From positions 124,001 to 188,000 of the forward strand of contig JAGFNQ010002599.1 in NCBI GenBank assembly GCA_024364735.1: a DNA stretch of 64,000 nucleotides, in the 5' to 3' direction. Origin of the DNA: Boesenbergia rotunda. Lineage: Eukaryota > Streptophyta > Magnoliopsida > Zingiberales > Zingiberaceae. The notes under the pieces were generated by a model. The model was given only the letters and a program-made list of their open reading frames with translations. It was not told the origin of the DNA and did not search any database. Positions 34,617 to 46,400 of the stretch are shown in pieces. The translations under genes and the position numbers were made by a program. Each line of letters begins with the position of its first letter. Position 1 is the stretch's first letter.

Positions 34617-35640
34617 AACCCTAATACCTCGTGGTGCTGCGGATGCCCGGGGAACTTAGGCTTGGTCTGGGTTGCTACGGACTCCCAACCAAGGGTAAAA
34701 ACCCTAATGTCTTGCGGTGCTACGGACGCCCGGGGTACTTAAGCTTGGTCTGGGTTGCTACGGACTCCTAACCAAGGACAAACCCTAATGTCTCGCAATG
34801 CTGCGGATGCCGAGGTACTTAGGCTTGGTCTGGGTTGCCACGCCCGACCAAGTACCCAAAACCCTAATACCTCGCGGTGCTGCGGATGCTCGAAGTACTT
34901 AGGCTTGGTCTGGGTTGCTACGAACTCCCAACCAAGGACAAAAACTCTAATGTCTCGCGGTGCTGCAGATGCCCGAGGTACTTAGGCTTGGTCTGGGTTG
35001 CTACGCCCGACCAAGTACCCAAAACCCTAATACCTAGCGATACTGCGGATGCCCAGGGTACTTAGGCTTGGTCTGGGTTGCTACGAACTCCCAACCAAGG
35101 CAAAAAAACCATAATGCTTCGCGGTGCTGTGGATGCCTGAGGTACTTAGGCTTGGTCTGGGTTGCTACGCCTGACCAAGTACCCAAAACCCTAATACCTC
35201 GCGGTGCTGGTATTTAGGCTTGGTCTGGGTTGCTACGGACTCCCAACCAAGGACAAAAACCCTAATGTCTTGTGGTGCTGCGGATGCCCGAGGTACTTAG
35301 GCTTGGTCTGGGCTGCTACGCCCGACCAAGTACCCAAAACCCTAATACCTCGGGGTGCTGCGGATGCCCGGGGTACTTAGGCTTGGTCTGGGTTGCTACG
35401 CCCGACCAAGTACCAAAACCCTAATACCTCACGGTGCTGTGGATGCTCGGGGTACTTAGGCTTGGTCTGGGTTGCTATGGACTCCCAACCAAGGACAAAA
35501 ATCCTAATGCCTCGCGGTGCTGCGGATGCCCGAGGTACTTAGGCTTGGTCTGGATTGCTATGGACTCCCTGCCAAGTACGAAAACCATGAGGCCTCGCGA
35601 CATCGCAAGTGCCCAGGACTCTTAGGTGCGGCAGGAGCCA
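34617..35640. repeat. 80-bp tandem array, 12 copies, two alternating subtypes
   Basis: GGCTTGGTCTGGGTTGCTA recurs twelve times from 34660 to 35550. Between the repeats are two spacer types: one with ACGGACTCCCAACCAAGGAC followed by AAAAACCCTAATG, the other with ACGCCCGACCAAGTACCCAA followed by AACCCTAATACC. The types often alternate, suggesting a roughly 160-bp higher-order unit. Each unit holds an AACCCTAA telomere-like heptamer or longer. The stretch between the protease and this array is only about 200 bp. Confidence 0.9.
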
Positions 35641-36589
35641 AGATAGCACGCTTGCCCGGCTAAAGGAGAGCAAGTGAGGTGTCAAAGTATTAACACAAGA
35701 CAGATATACACATACACAAGGTAACAAAAATTTTGCTTTATTTATATGGGAAATACATGAAGACCAATGTCTCAGAGAAATATCAAGATACAATCAAAAT
35801 ATCTAGTAAGAGGAAGCGCTCCTCTACTTGGGCCTTTCTTCGCTACTGCGTCATTCCCACAGGGTCACTTGGCTCGGAACCATCTTCCAAATATGCGGTA
35901 CGCGGGATTCTGTAGACGTCCTCCTTGAATTTTCGACCATCATCGTGGTACTTTATTTGAGTAACTGGTAACAGATGAGGACGCCTGAGGTAACACATGG
36001 GTAGCACGACCCCATCTGAAAGCCCCGACTACCTCTTCCCACAAAGATGCATCTGACACAACATTCAGAAGGAAGAGGAGGGGGAGCAGCAATTGCAATT
36101 TCTCTCCGGATACAAGAAAAGAAAAATTGTCTTAACAAGGGAGAGGAAGCAGTGGCGGCAACCCCTCCCCTCTTAGTGACGGTGTATCCCACAAACACTA
36201 TCCTATGCCCAAAACTCGGGAAAAGCGAGGATTCGGAAGAGGATGACATCTGAAGCAGACCAGGAATACACCGCCACGGACCAACTAGGGGGAGGCAACC
36301 ATCAGGATATGTCATCTCCGCCATGCCCCCTGGCGGACCACGTGATGTCTCTTCTGGACTCCTCGGATAATCCCGGAGCCCCACCTCCACCAGGGTCTTC
36401 AGCGAGACCCTAGACATCATCTCTACCATGCTCCCCAGCCAATGATGTAAGGCTTCCCCCTCCGCAAGGCCCTTCGGCCAGGAACCCTCCTACATCTCTG
36501 ACATAGACAACTGCGGCCTCAAAAATGGGTGGAAGAAAAGGCAACGACATCTCGCCATCAATAAGAAAGGAGGCGGAAGGGATGGAGAA

Positions 36590-38260
36590 GATGGTTCACC
36601 CCGCTCCCCTTATTTATAGTGACCACTGCATCCCAGTGCCTTTAATGCAAGCATGACATGGGAACAACAACGGATGTCAACCACAAAGCATCGCATCGAT
36701 CGGCATGCCTTCGCCGAGCCTAGGAACCTGCAACTCTTTTATGAGTCCATTCAAGACATTGCGTGTGATGCGGAGGCGATGGTTCGGGAACCACCAGCAA
36801 CCGCCAAAAGGAAAGGGCTGACCAGAGCCCATTAGGGAAATAAATGTAGAACTGACAATGGAAGCTTGCAGGGTTATTACGGGAGACCCGTACCCAGGAC
36901 TAACCTCAGGAAAAATTTCTATCTTGTTACTTCTCCGAGCCCTCGCGGCGAAGGCACATGATATGTGGAACCGGGTCCAAAAGCATGCGCAAAACAGTAA
37001 GGTAAGAAAATATGATCATGATAATCAAAATTAATACAATAGAGGCCTAGTTCCCTGGTAAAACATGCGACCCTACTACTCTGGGTCATGGGGGGGGGTC
37101 TCTTTACAATTCGGTCGACACTCACAAACGCAGGTCGACATTGGGAGGCAGAAGTTGATCCTTCTTCAACTGGTCGATAGCCCCGTGGAAGCCTTGCTGC
37201 AAGCACTGCACTACCTGGTCAACTACGATGGCATGGAATTCATCCAACTCCAAGAACTTCGCCTTGAAGTCTGCTTCAGCCTCCTCATAGCTAGACGCTT
37301 TAGTAGCCCGAAGGGCGTGAAGCTCGGCCTCAGGAGCCTCATGGGTGTGCTTCAACCGTCCTAACTCGGCAGACATCCCATCCTGATCGGCNAAAAGGAG
37401 TGGAGGAGAAGGCATCGGAATCTCACCACAAAAGGGAAGAAGGTAGCATGAATGTGAAAGATGGTACATCCTTCTCCCCCCTATTTATAGTGACTACTGC
37501 CTCTCCGCGCATTTAATGCAGGCGTGGTGCGGGAACATCAGTGGACGCTAGCTTTGAAGCGTCGCATCGGTCAACATGCCTTCACCACGCCTAGGAACCC
37601 GTAACTCCTTTGAGTCCATTCAAAATGTAAAACGTTACATGTGGCGCAGAGGCGACGGTTCGAGAACCACCCTCCGCCTAAAGAAAAGGGTTTAAAGGGG
37701 CCCAACAGGGAAATAAATGCGGGTCTGGTGCTGGGGGATCTCAGGGTTATCGCGGGAGATCCGTACCCAGGATCGACCTCGGGGAAATATCTATCTTTCT
37801 ATTTCCCTGAGGCTTCGCTGCAAAGACACTCGACATGTGGAACCAGGTCCAAGAGCATGCTCAAAACAGAAGAGTCATGTTAATCGAAATTGTAACAATA
37901 GGGCCCAACTCCCTGGTAAACGGGTGATCCTACAACTCTGGGTCCTTGGGAGGAGATCCTTCCTCGACTCGGCCGTCACTCACAAACTCAGGTCAGCATT
38001 GGGCGGCAAAAATTGATCCCTCTTCAACTGGTCGATCACCCCGTAGAAGCCTTACTGCAAGCGCTTCACTACCTGGTCAGCGATGTTGGCATGGAATTCA
38101 TCCGACTCCAAGAACTTCTCCTTGAAGTCTGCTTCAGCCTCCGCAGGGATAGAAGCTTTAGCAACACAAAGGGTGTGAAGCTCAGCTTCAGCAGCCTCAT
38201 GGGCGCGCTGCTACCGTCCCAACTCGGCTGACATCCTATCCTGATCTGCCAGGGCCTCCC
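36590..38260. repeat. Tandem direct duplication of about 860-870 bp
   Basis: 36590-37400 matches 37460-38260. TATTTATAGTGACC(A)CTGC occurs at 36611 and 37482, GTACCCAGGA near 36890 and 37765, and CTGCAAGC...CACTACCTGGTCA near 37197 and 38055. The copies differ at many bases, so the duplication is old. It lies within the antisense ORF region of the gypsy element. Confidence 0.8.
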
Positions 38261-39319
38261 TAAGCCTATCCGACGTGGCCCATATCTCCGATCGAGCCTG
38301 GGCCAGGTCATCTTCCAAGACGGTTGCGCCATCAGTGGCCATCAGAAAGTCAGACTCCTTCTGGCTAAGTTGCTGCGCCTGATCCTAAACACGTGCGTTC
38401 AGTCTCTCAGTCAAGGCGACCCTAAGTCGGATGTCACCCGACAACCTCCTCTCTTGTAGCTGAAGCTGGTCCCTCTCCTACGTCATTTGGAGTAGCTCCT
38501 GCATAACGACGACACCTCGTTCTGACGCCAAGCGTTCTCGGTGTCGGGAAGTCTGAAGAGCTAAATCCTTGTCCTGCAAGGTGTCCAACAGATGCTCTAC
38601 TTTTGCACGGAGGGCTCTGCTGACCCCCGCTTGCATAAGTCCCGCCCAGCGCTCATGGTCCGCGGTGGCCTCGGCTCTTAGGGCCCGGCGGGTCAAAGCT
38701 TCTACTTGAGGCCAGGAGTACAAATCCCGGTCGGCTATTAGGTAGTCTTCAGCTGCCTGTCATTGCACCAAGAAGTCAGAAAATATGCAATAAAATATCC
38801 AATGCAACAGTAACTCATACGTTCAGAAGGGTCTCCCGGAGAGTGGTTAGCTGTACAGTCGAGACTTGTACGGCTGCCCCTCCTGGGGACCTTGATGGGT
38901 TATCCCGTCCCTCGGACAGCAGTGAGCTCCGGCGAGAGGGAAGTGGCTAAATAATAGGAGCTTCAGGTGGCTGGCTGGAGGGGCCAATGTCGCCCTACTC
39001 CGAGCTGGAAGTCCCCCCGGACAAGGCCCCTCGGGCAGAACGCCCTTCAATTCCACAGGGGGGAAAGGATTGCATGGAAGCCTCCAATGCTACATCCAAC
39101 CTCTTTTTTAGGTGGTCAAGTTTCATCCGGTATTGGGTACGCAGTACCTCCTTACCCTTCGAAGCTTCGGTTGGGTCGATGGAGGGAAAGCTAGGTGTGG
39201 TGACGACCGTCTCCGGAGTCACGGCCGAAGGGACAGGAGAAGATGCAAGAACAGATGCTCCCTCCTCGGAGGGAGAAATGGCCTCCTCAGACGCTGAGGG
39301 CAGGAGGTCAGGACCCTCG

Positions 39320-40238
39320 TGATGGGGCAATCGGCCCAAGTATGATCGGGAAGATCATGGTTTTGATGTGTGTGTGTGTGTGTCAATATGTTAAGGTTAG
39401 GGTGTTATATTATTTTAATATGTGTGAAAGTGTCTTGCAGAACTTGGTGGGTCACACATAGAGGACACATCCGAGGGACGAGAGCCGAGGGAAGAGAACT
39501 CTAAGGGCAAGCCGGGAAGTAAACTTCAAAGGGCACACGTGAAGGGTGGCATGGAGGCAAGCCGAGGGCTTGCGTGCGCATTCGAGGGACGATAGCCGAA
39601 GAAAGAGAACTTCAAGGGGCAAACCAAGGGAGTATACTTAAAGGCACACGTGAAGGATGGTCATCGGAGTGAGGAGGAGTGCTTTTGTAAGCTGGGCAGT
39701 CGACTAGGAATGAACCAGTCGACTGCCAGCAAGAGACTCGAAACTCACAGTAACATCAGTCGATTGCCCCAGGGGCAGTCGACTGGTAACCCCGAAAACT
39801 AGCCGTTGACTAGCTATTAAGGCAGGGCCAGGGGCAGTCGACTGGTATTGGGTTGGGCAGCTTTTGGAGTTGTCCTTTACCCTATTTAAAGGGTGACTTT
39901 TTGGCATGTCAAAGGTACGGTTCTTGAGGGTACCAAGGTGCTGTTTGTGATAAAAGTCCTCAGCTCTTCCTCTCACTTTTAATTCCATCTTGTAAAGAGG
40001 AAGAGAACAACCTTGTAAAGGTTTTCTCCATCTTGAAGGAGGTTTTTCATAGTGGAGGTGGTGTGCGCGTGTGGATCCTTGGATTAGTCACCTCTCTGAG
40101 GTGGATACCAAGTAAACGAAGGTGTTAGCATTGTTCTTATTATTTTCTTTGTTTTGCTTGTGTTTTGCTAACCATTCTTGTAGAGAAAATCGAAAATTGT
40201 TATTTACCCCCCCCCCTAGCAAGCGCCACGATCTATCA
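39320..40238 (+). repeat. Solo LTR within the gypsy antisense ORF
   Basis: 919 bp with ends TGATGG/CTATCA. It interrupts the antisense ORF at CCTCG on the left; on the right is TCTTG, a possible target duplication changed by two C-to-T transitions. It resembles the LTR family at 46140-52314 in inner order: palindrome cluster, TATA, TTCTCCATCTTGAAGGAGG, GGTGGATACCAAGTAAA, then a C-run near the end. CAGTCGACTG-type palindromes lie at 39700-39845, and a TATTTAAAGG TATA box at 39883-39892. A (TG)n run is at 39364-39381. Confidence 0.75.
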
Positions 40239-41971
40239 TCTTGGAGAGCAGCTTTTTCCATCTGGGCCCCAAGCCCTTTAGAAGTCGCCTCTTCTGCCGA
40301 CTAGCGGACCGGGGTATTGGAGGGACCGTGGGAGGATAGGACCCCTCGTTAACTCCCTCTGGACGAACAGCCATCGGAGGAAAGTCACCCTTAGAAGGAA
40401 GATCCGCTACCGGATTAATCCATTAATCAGAGGGTCCTCGGCTCGCCACCGGTGGGGGTGTAACAGTGGCCTCTACCCTCTCGGCCGAGGCAGACCCACG
40501 GGATGAGTCAACGGTCCCCTCCCCCCCCCCCCCCTGGAGGACTCAGCAGGGATAGGAGGTGCATCAGGAATGGTCGGGGGAGGATTCAGCGCCTCCTTGT
40601 TGGCCTCCTCCCACTTGATAAATCGGCTCATCACCTTGGCGAACATTACTTCCTCTGTAATCGACAAACAAGGAAACATCAGTTAGAATTAACAGACATT
40701 AACGAAAAAGACAAGCATACCGAGGCGGAGGTTGATTCGGGTCACTTGGGGCCAAGACCCGCCCGGAACATAAGCTCCTCACTCTGCACCAGCCGGGGGC
40801 CATTGAACTCCATGCCGGAGAGTATATTCCTAGTACGCTAGTACGTAGGACTCTGGAGAAACTCTCCTAAAGCAGGAGGAGTCGGAAGGGCCTCTAACTA
40901 ACGAAGAAAACTTAAAGGCAACGTGGGCAGGCGGATAAAGAAGAACTTCTCCTTCCACCCTTTGTGCGAAGAAGAAAACCTCCTAAAAACCTATGGCCCG
41001 ATCGGGCCGAGAAGCTAAAAACCCCTCTAGAACCGATGGGGGCAAAGAAAGAATGAAAAAGATGAAGTGTTAGAGAGAGGTCAAAGAGGTTGAAGACAAT
41101 ATACGCCCCTCTCATCTGAACGAAAGCATTAGGAGCCATCTGGTAAAAAGGTATATCGAAGTAGGAGGCAATATTCATAAAGAAGGGGGGATGGGGAAAC
41201 GAAGTCCTGACTCCACTTGCCCCAGGAAGAAGATCGACAAGCCTGCGGGAGACTCTACTGGCATCTGTCCTACCCCGGGGATAACCACCGTCATCTCAGC
41301 CGAGATGCCGTAGGCCTCGAGGGCCGCCTGCAGAGCCTCCGGTCTCACTCTCGAAGAGATAGACTCATACCATTCTGCTCAGTAGCCTTCCATGATCCCT
41401 AAGAAACGGGAAGAAGACAAACTATTTACGTGCAAAAGAATCCCTAGGGAAGAAGAAGAAGACGAGATGCACCCAGCCACGAAGTCAGAAGTTGGCCGAA
41501 CGTCCTCGTCTTCCCTTCTTATACCCAGGAAGCCGCCTGCATGGACGCAATAGGGAAGCGACACATGGAAAGCAAGAAATCGCCGCATCAGTGTTGCCCC
41601 AGGGACAGTCGCCTAACGTGAGCCAGTTATAGCGGTGCATGTCAGAAAGAAGTCGTGGAGATGGTCATTGAAACACGTGGCGACGAGGCATTCGCGGAAC
41701 TACCCTATCGCCATCAAAGAAAGTCATGCTCCTTTATAACAGAGGGACATGTATCATTACGGTACCTCGAAAGCCACAGAAGTCCTTCGGGAAGGGTAAA
41801 ACTAAGGAGAAATTTCCTAGGGGCTTGGCACAACCCCCTAAGGGTCCCTAGCAACCACTAAAGGGAACAGTAACGGGTTTGAGGACCCGCAAGAACTAAG
41901 CTTCTTCACCATCACACTAGTTCGATCAGTCAGCCACACTTCCTTCGATCAAACTTGAAGGGAGAGACTTA

Positions 41972-42709
41972 TGATAGGGTTGAATAGCCAGTGGAAGGCA
42001 CGTGGGATGAAGAAGCTTTGTGACAACATGCAATGAGTCGTAGGGACTCCTTTTTCAGAGCCCTCGAGACACTCTCGGGAACGGGAGCCTCTAGGGTCCC
42101 CCTTGGGAGACAAGTTTTGGGGAGTCAACCAGAAGATCCCTCCCGGGATCACCCCGGGAGGTGGGGTCCCGAGATCACCTTGGGAGCTATCACACCCACG
42201 ATCATCCGGGCCAGAAGACCCCGAGACCACCTCGGGGAAGCAGAGCCCAAGCTACCTTCGACATCAAATAACGGCTCTCCCCCTCCCTCGCGGATCTATG
42301 GATAAGCATCCCCGCTGTCACGAAATTACCACGATCCTTAAATGTCGCAACGGGTCGAAATGTAATGACGGCTTAGATCGTTTTAAAGGCTATCCAGTAA
42401 CCGCCGAAAGAGGAGGGGGCGTAGCATAAATCGTAGGACGTGGCAAGGCAGCGAATGCCGATATAAAAGGTACCCCAACCCCTTTGGTAAGGGGAGTTAA
42501 ACATTCTCTACTATTCATACTTTCTTTCCCGTCTTACACCTTTCTCCATCGAGATACTGACTTGAACGTCGGAGTGGGCTTCGTCGGACAACCTCCGACG
42601 TGTTCCCCTAACGCTCATGTTAATTTCATAGGGCGCGAAGTTCCTCTCCTTTTATTAACTTTCACGTAGGTTGAACTTCAGTGACGTACCATCAATTCCT
42701 TTCAAAACA
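41972..42709 (+). repeat. Gypsy 3' LTR
   Basis: 738 bp from TGATAGGGTTGAATAG to TTCAAAACA, with a TATA box near 42461 (GATATAAAAGG). It is diverged from the 5' LTR by eye at a level that implies an old insertion or exchange between elements. Confidence 0.78.
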
Positions 42710-43160
42710 CACACCATATCTTTTGCCTTTTGATTAAATTGCAATCAAGACCGAACAATAACACACTCACTCACTCACACACACACACACTCACACTCAC
42801 ACTCAGAGACACACACACACTCTCTCTCTCTCTGCCTTTCCGAGCCCCCACGGATTGGATCGGATGGTAATGCGCCTAGTCGATTTGGTCGAGATTACAA
42901 ATTCGAAGATCGTCAGTTGCGCACGGGGATAAAATTCTAATCTGCTGGCATTAATTCTCTCGACCCCAGACGCCTTATCACATCAATGATAATTGTGATT
43001 TATCTTCCTCTAAAAATTTATGAGGTCGGGATCAGAGGCTGTTAATTTTTGGTCGCTCTGCCTTTCCAAGTTGATTGTGACTCGGTTGAATTGAGCGAAA
43101 GCTTGATTCACCGATTCGTAGCGCGGAGGATAACTGACCAGGCTGGTGTCTCTCTCGCTC
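42710..43160. other. Spacer with CA/CT microsatellites, 5' of the SSL gene
   Basis: (CA)n and (CT)n runs at 42768-42832, then unremarkable sequence. No gene was recognised. Confidence 0.5.
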
Positions 43161-43198
43161 TCATTTATAGTATTCATTTTCATGAATACTATAAATGA
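43161..43198. repeat. Perfect inverted repeat around a TATA-like element
   Basis: A 17-bp arm TCATTTATAGTATTCAT at 43161-43177 is followed by a 4-base loop TTTC and its exact complement at 43182-43198. The right arm with its downstream sequence is repeated at 43306-43366. Confidence 0.9.
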
Positions 43199-43249
43199 AA
43201 AAACAAAACAATCAAAACCACACAATAATAACACTGACACACTCACACA

Positions 43250-43285
<36 letters not shown>

Positions 43286-43366
43286 CTGGCACTTGGCCCT
43301 GGCATTTCATTTTCATGAATACTATAAATGAAAAAAACAAAACAATCAAAACCACGCAATAATTCG
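43173..43366 (+). promoter_or_regulatory. Duplicated core-promoter segment of the SSL gene
   Basis: About 60 bp beginning TTCATTTTCATGAATACTAT and running through AAATGAAAAAA, ACAAAACAATCAAAACCAC occur at 43173-43233 and 43306-43366. A (CT)n pyrimidine tract (43244-43282) lies between them. The second ACTATAAATG (43321-43330) lies about 100 bases before the start codon and is the likely TATA box; the first could act as an upstream alternative. Confidence 0.65.
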
Positions 43367-43430
43367 CCCTCTCATTCTCGCCCAGCATCGTTCACCGGCT
43401 GCAAGAGAGTAGACGGGAGTGGCGAGAAGC

Positions 43431-46400
43431 ATGTCCCGGTGGCTTCTGGTGGCGGCGGCCGCCGCCGTTGCTGTCGTCGTCCTGGCTGTCTATGTCCACG
43501 TTTCACTCTATTCTCCCATCTCACCTCTTCCCCTACGCCTTCCTGTCTCCCCCTTCACCTTCCCTTCCAACAACCTTCTCCAGGTACGCTAGCGGCTGAT
43601 GATTAGCTTTAGCAAACAATAAACTCTCTTCCCTTCTCCCTTATTCTTCTTCCTCAACTGCTCAACTGTTACGTCAAGTTAAGGCGGTGGAGAAGCTGGG
43701 AGAGGGCAAACTGCAAGGGCCGGAGGACGTCTACGTGGACGGCGATGGCACGCTGTACACCGCCACGAGGGACGGCTGGGTCAAGCGGATGCCCGCGAAC
43801 GGGTCGGATTTCGAGGAGTGGATGCCGGCGGGCGGGGGTTCCCTCCTCGGTCTCGCTCTGGCAATGGACGGCCCTGATAGAGTCCTCCTTTGCGACGCCG
43901 ATAAGGTCCCCCCACTTGCTAACGTTAATTTCCTCGCTTTTTTCTTTTAATTAATTGCAAGAAAATGACAGGGCCTGATAAAGGTGGGCCCGGAGGGAGT
44001 TGTCACTCTGGCGTCCCACGTGGATGGTACCCGAATAAGGTAATATTTTCAGAAATTAAAAAGAATACTAAACGCCAAAAAAAAATCCCTCACAGATTTT
44101 TTTATTATGAAAATTATTTTTTTAATCCTTTTCCTTAATATGCTTAAGAAAAAAAAAATAATTATAATAATTTTCGATGAATTCATCGTGTCTTAAATAT
44201 AATTTGATTCGGGATGATAGCTTCCGACGCCCGAAAGCCGTTGACGGTGTTCGGACGAACATGTGCACGTTGACTGCCACGTTATTCCATGATTTTTTTA
44301 AAAAAGTTTTTTTTGAACGTATCATTACTCTTTAATTTTATGATTTATAATGATACTTTAATTTTATGATTTATTCTTTGAATACTACGAGAAAAGATGT
44401 CAGGTGATAGATTTAATGTTTCAAAAGCTATAGATGAGTAAATAAAAATTCAGAATCCAAGATCGTAGCTAACTATTATCTAATCCTAGGCTCCATTTTT
44501 CTTTCATAAACTATTTTTTTAAAAAAAAATTGAGAGGAATGATCCTTATAAATATTTTAATCCAAGGTTGAAATTATAAGAGGTTTGTAGCACTACCTTT
44601 CTTAGTTTTGTTGCACATTCTTGGCACGACAAAAAATACACATGAGCATCTCTAACCAATGATTTCATTACTTGTGTGTTTTTGTATGAAAATTGAAATG
44701 GTCGGTTAAGGAGCATCACCTAATATTCACTCTTTCCTCTTTAGTTACACTCAAACTAATAATTTTCGTTGGTTTTAAAAGTGGTGTCAGAGTGAGGCTG
44801 TGGTACATAATAATTAAACTTATATAAATAAGAGGATCAAAATTATATTCTAAATTTATTCGATAGATGAATTAGGAGAAATGAATCATAAAAAAGATAA
44901 ATAACTAATATTTATTTTTGATCCTGTCGAGAAGCGACGAAGATGAATTGTGGTGTGGTTGGAATCTGGACTAAGCCGTCAGGACCAAGAAGAAGGTGGA
45001 GCCACCGGAGCTGACGATCAACTATCCCGTCATTGGAAGTACCTGCAAAGAGATTGAGGGTGCCCCGACTTTGTACTCTGATGCTCAAGTTAGATCTACA
45101 ACAATAGAAACATAGGAAGAAGATAAACAATAAATAAGATAATAAGAATGCAAGTAGTAAAGGGCTTTCTCAGCCTCTCTCCTTGAATAAATGTGTCATT
45201 CTATGAGTAGAAAATGAGTCCTTCTTTAACCTGCACGAGCAAGGTTTTTTATAGGAAATACCTCTATTAAGATATCTTATCCACATTAAAGAGTGTCATA
45301 TTAAAGGTGTCAGAGAGTCAGGTTGCTCATGTGTAGTACTGTAGGAGATCTTGTAGGATCACACTATATCTATTAGGTTGCTTCACGTGTTTAGATAAGT
45401 CTGTGTTCTGACAACCCATGTGTTCTGACAACTGACAAGAGGGGCTCACGTGTTGTTCTCAGTATTTAGGCCTGGAAGAGACGTCGGGTCAGAGTAGAGG
45501 TGAACTGGGCGTTCGGTCGGCTATGTCGATCGGATAGGTGCTAGAGATCGGCGGTTTGCCGAGCAGGTTGGCGAATCGGTCGTCTACCGGGCAGGTTGGC
45601 AGGTCGGCAATGAGCTAAACATAAGAAGGTAAAATCTCTTAAGAAGAAAAGTGAAGAAGGTATTGAGATGTCTAAAGGCAATGAGCTAGTGGACACATGA
45701 TGTCGGACGGATAACGATTATCTTACGGGCTGAAAAGAAGGAGGATTTGTGGAGGAGTAAGAAGAGAAATAAAAAAATAAAGTGGAAACTGTTGTTCTCT
45801 AAGTTTTTTCAAAAAATACAATTTTATAAAATAACAGAGGATAATTTCTCAAATAGTCAAACAGATGTTTATATAGACAAACCCTAACTCATAATAGGCA
45901 AAATTGTCAAAAATATCCTAAATATAATTATATAAATATTCGAAGAATAAATGTTCGAAGCTTCCAAAAAGACCCTAAACATTGTTTTCGGATTTGAAAT
46001 TTGGTAGTTATGAGTTCCACCCGGTAACAAAGCTAGGTATGTGAACGAGCTTCAATTCAAGCTAAACAATGTCTCATTCTAATATCAGACTCAAAAGTTA
46101 TAACATTTTGAAGCTCGGGAGGTCTTTTTGGGTTGATCCTGTTGGGACCGATTGGCGAGCTAGAGGGGGGGTGATTAGCTTCGATTCACTTGTAGATGAT
46201 TTGTCGCGGCGGAAGACTTCAAGCAATCGCTAACACTTGGATTTTACTTGGTATCCACCCCGGTCGGGTGACTAATCCAAGGGTCCACTCTCCTCACACT
46301 CTCATACACTATGAAAGTCTCCTTCTTGAGGTGGAGAAACCTCTTACAAGCTTACAATGAGATACAACAAGAGGAAGCAAAAATACAATGGAAAATCTTA

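Larger units (their letters stand above)
35953..41590 (-). pseudogene. Antisense ORF of the Tat element (putative gypsy-type transposon domain), decayed
   Basis: Reading on the minus strand, 41300-40912 gives PIPLFMNIASYFDIPFYQMAPNAF-like sequence, then GWKEKFFFIRLP near 40950. I recognise this as the domain Pfam calls the putative gypsy-type transposon family (PF04195), carried antisense in Tat/RIRE2/Grande elements. Further minus-strand pieces follow: an acidic, Pro/Ser-rich part (39339-38995) and coiled-coil-like parts with ERLASERGV and AEADFKAKFLELDEFH (38723-38069, 37469-37122). Stops and frame changes, a solo LTR at 39320-40238 and the 870-bp duplication break it. The end at 35953 is uncertain. 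Its function in such elements is unknown. Confidence 0.68.
31657..42709 (+). mobile_element. Ty3/gypsy element of Tat type, pol deleted
   Basis: Two diverged LTRs (31657-32384 and 41972-42709) enclose a primer site, a broken gag, a protease, a tandem repeat block and a decayed antisense ORF. RT, RNase H and integrase motifs are absent: the protease frame stops at 34410 and the 80-bp array starts about 200 bp later. Tat-lineage elements are known for tandem repeats and extra antisense ORFs between pol and the 3' LTR, so this copy probably lost pol by internal deletion. No matching 5-bp flanks were found (ATCCC on the left, CACAC on the right), as expected for an old or rearranged copy. A solo LTR (39320-40238) lies inside it. 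Position 37392 is an ambiguous base (n). Confidence 0.85.

Noticed and set aside
34304..35065. Short frames with repeated GCYE/VWVAT peptides
   Set aside because: They are reads through the 80-bp tandem array, not genes.
34617..35640. CRISPR-like array
   Set aside because: The repeats and spacers are both repetitive, unit length is about 80 bp, and the DNA is a plant retrotransposon.
44780..44795. TGGTGTCAGAGTG as primer site of the intronic copia
   Set aside because: One mismatch to the tRNA-Met site and no LTR end in front of it; kept only as a possibility.
44912..45130. Minus-strand 72-codon frame in SSL intron 3
   Set aside because: The nucleotide sequence resembles the R/U5 part of a gypsy LTR, so coding is unlikely.
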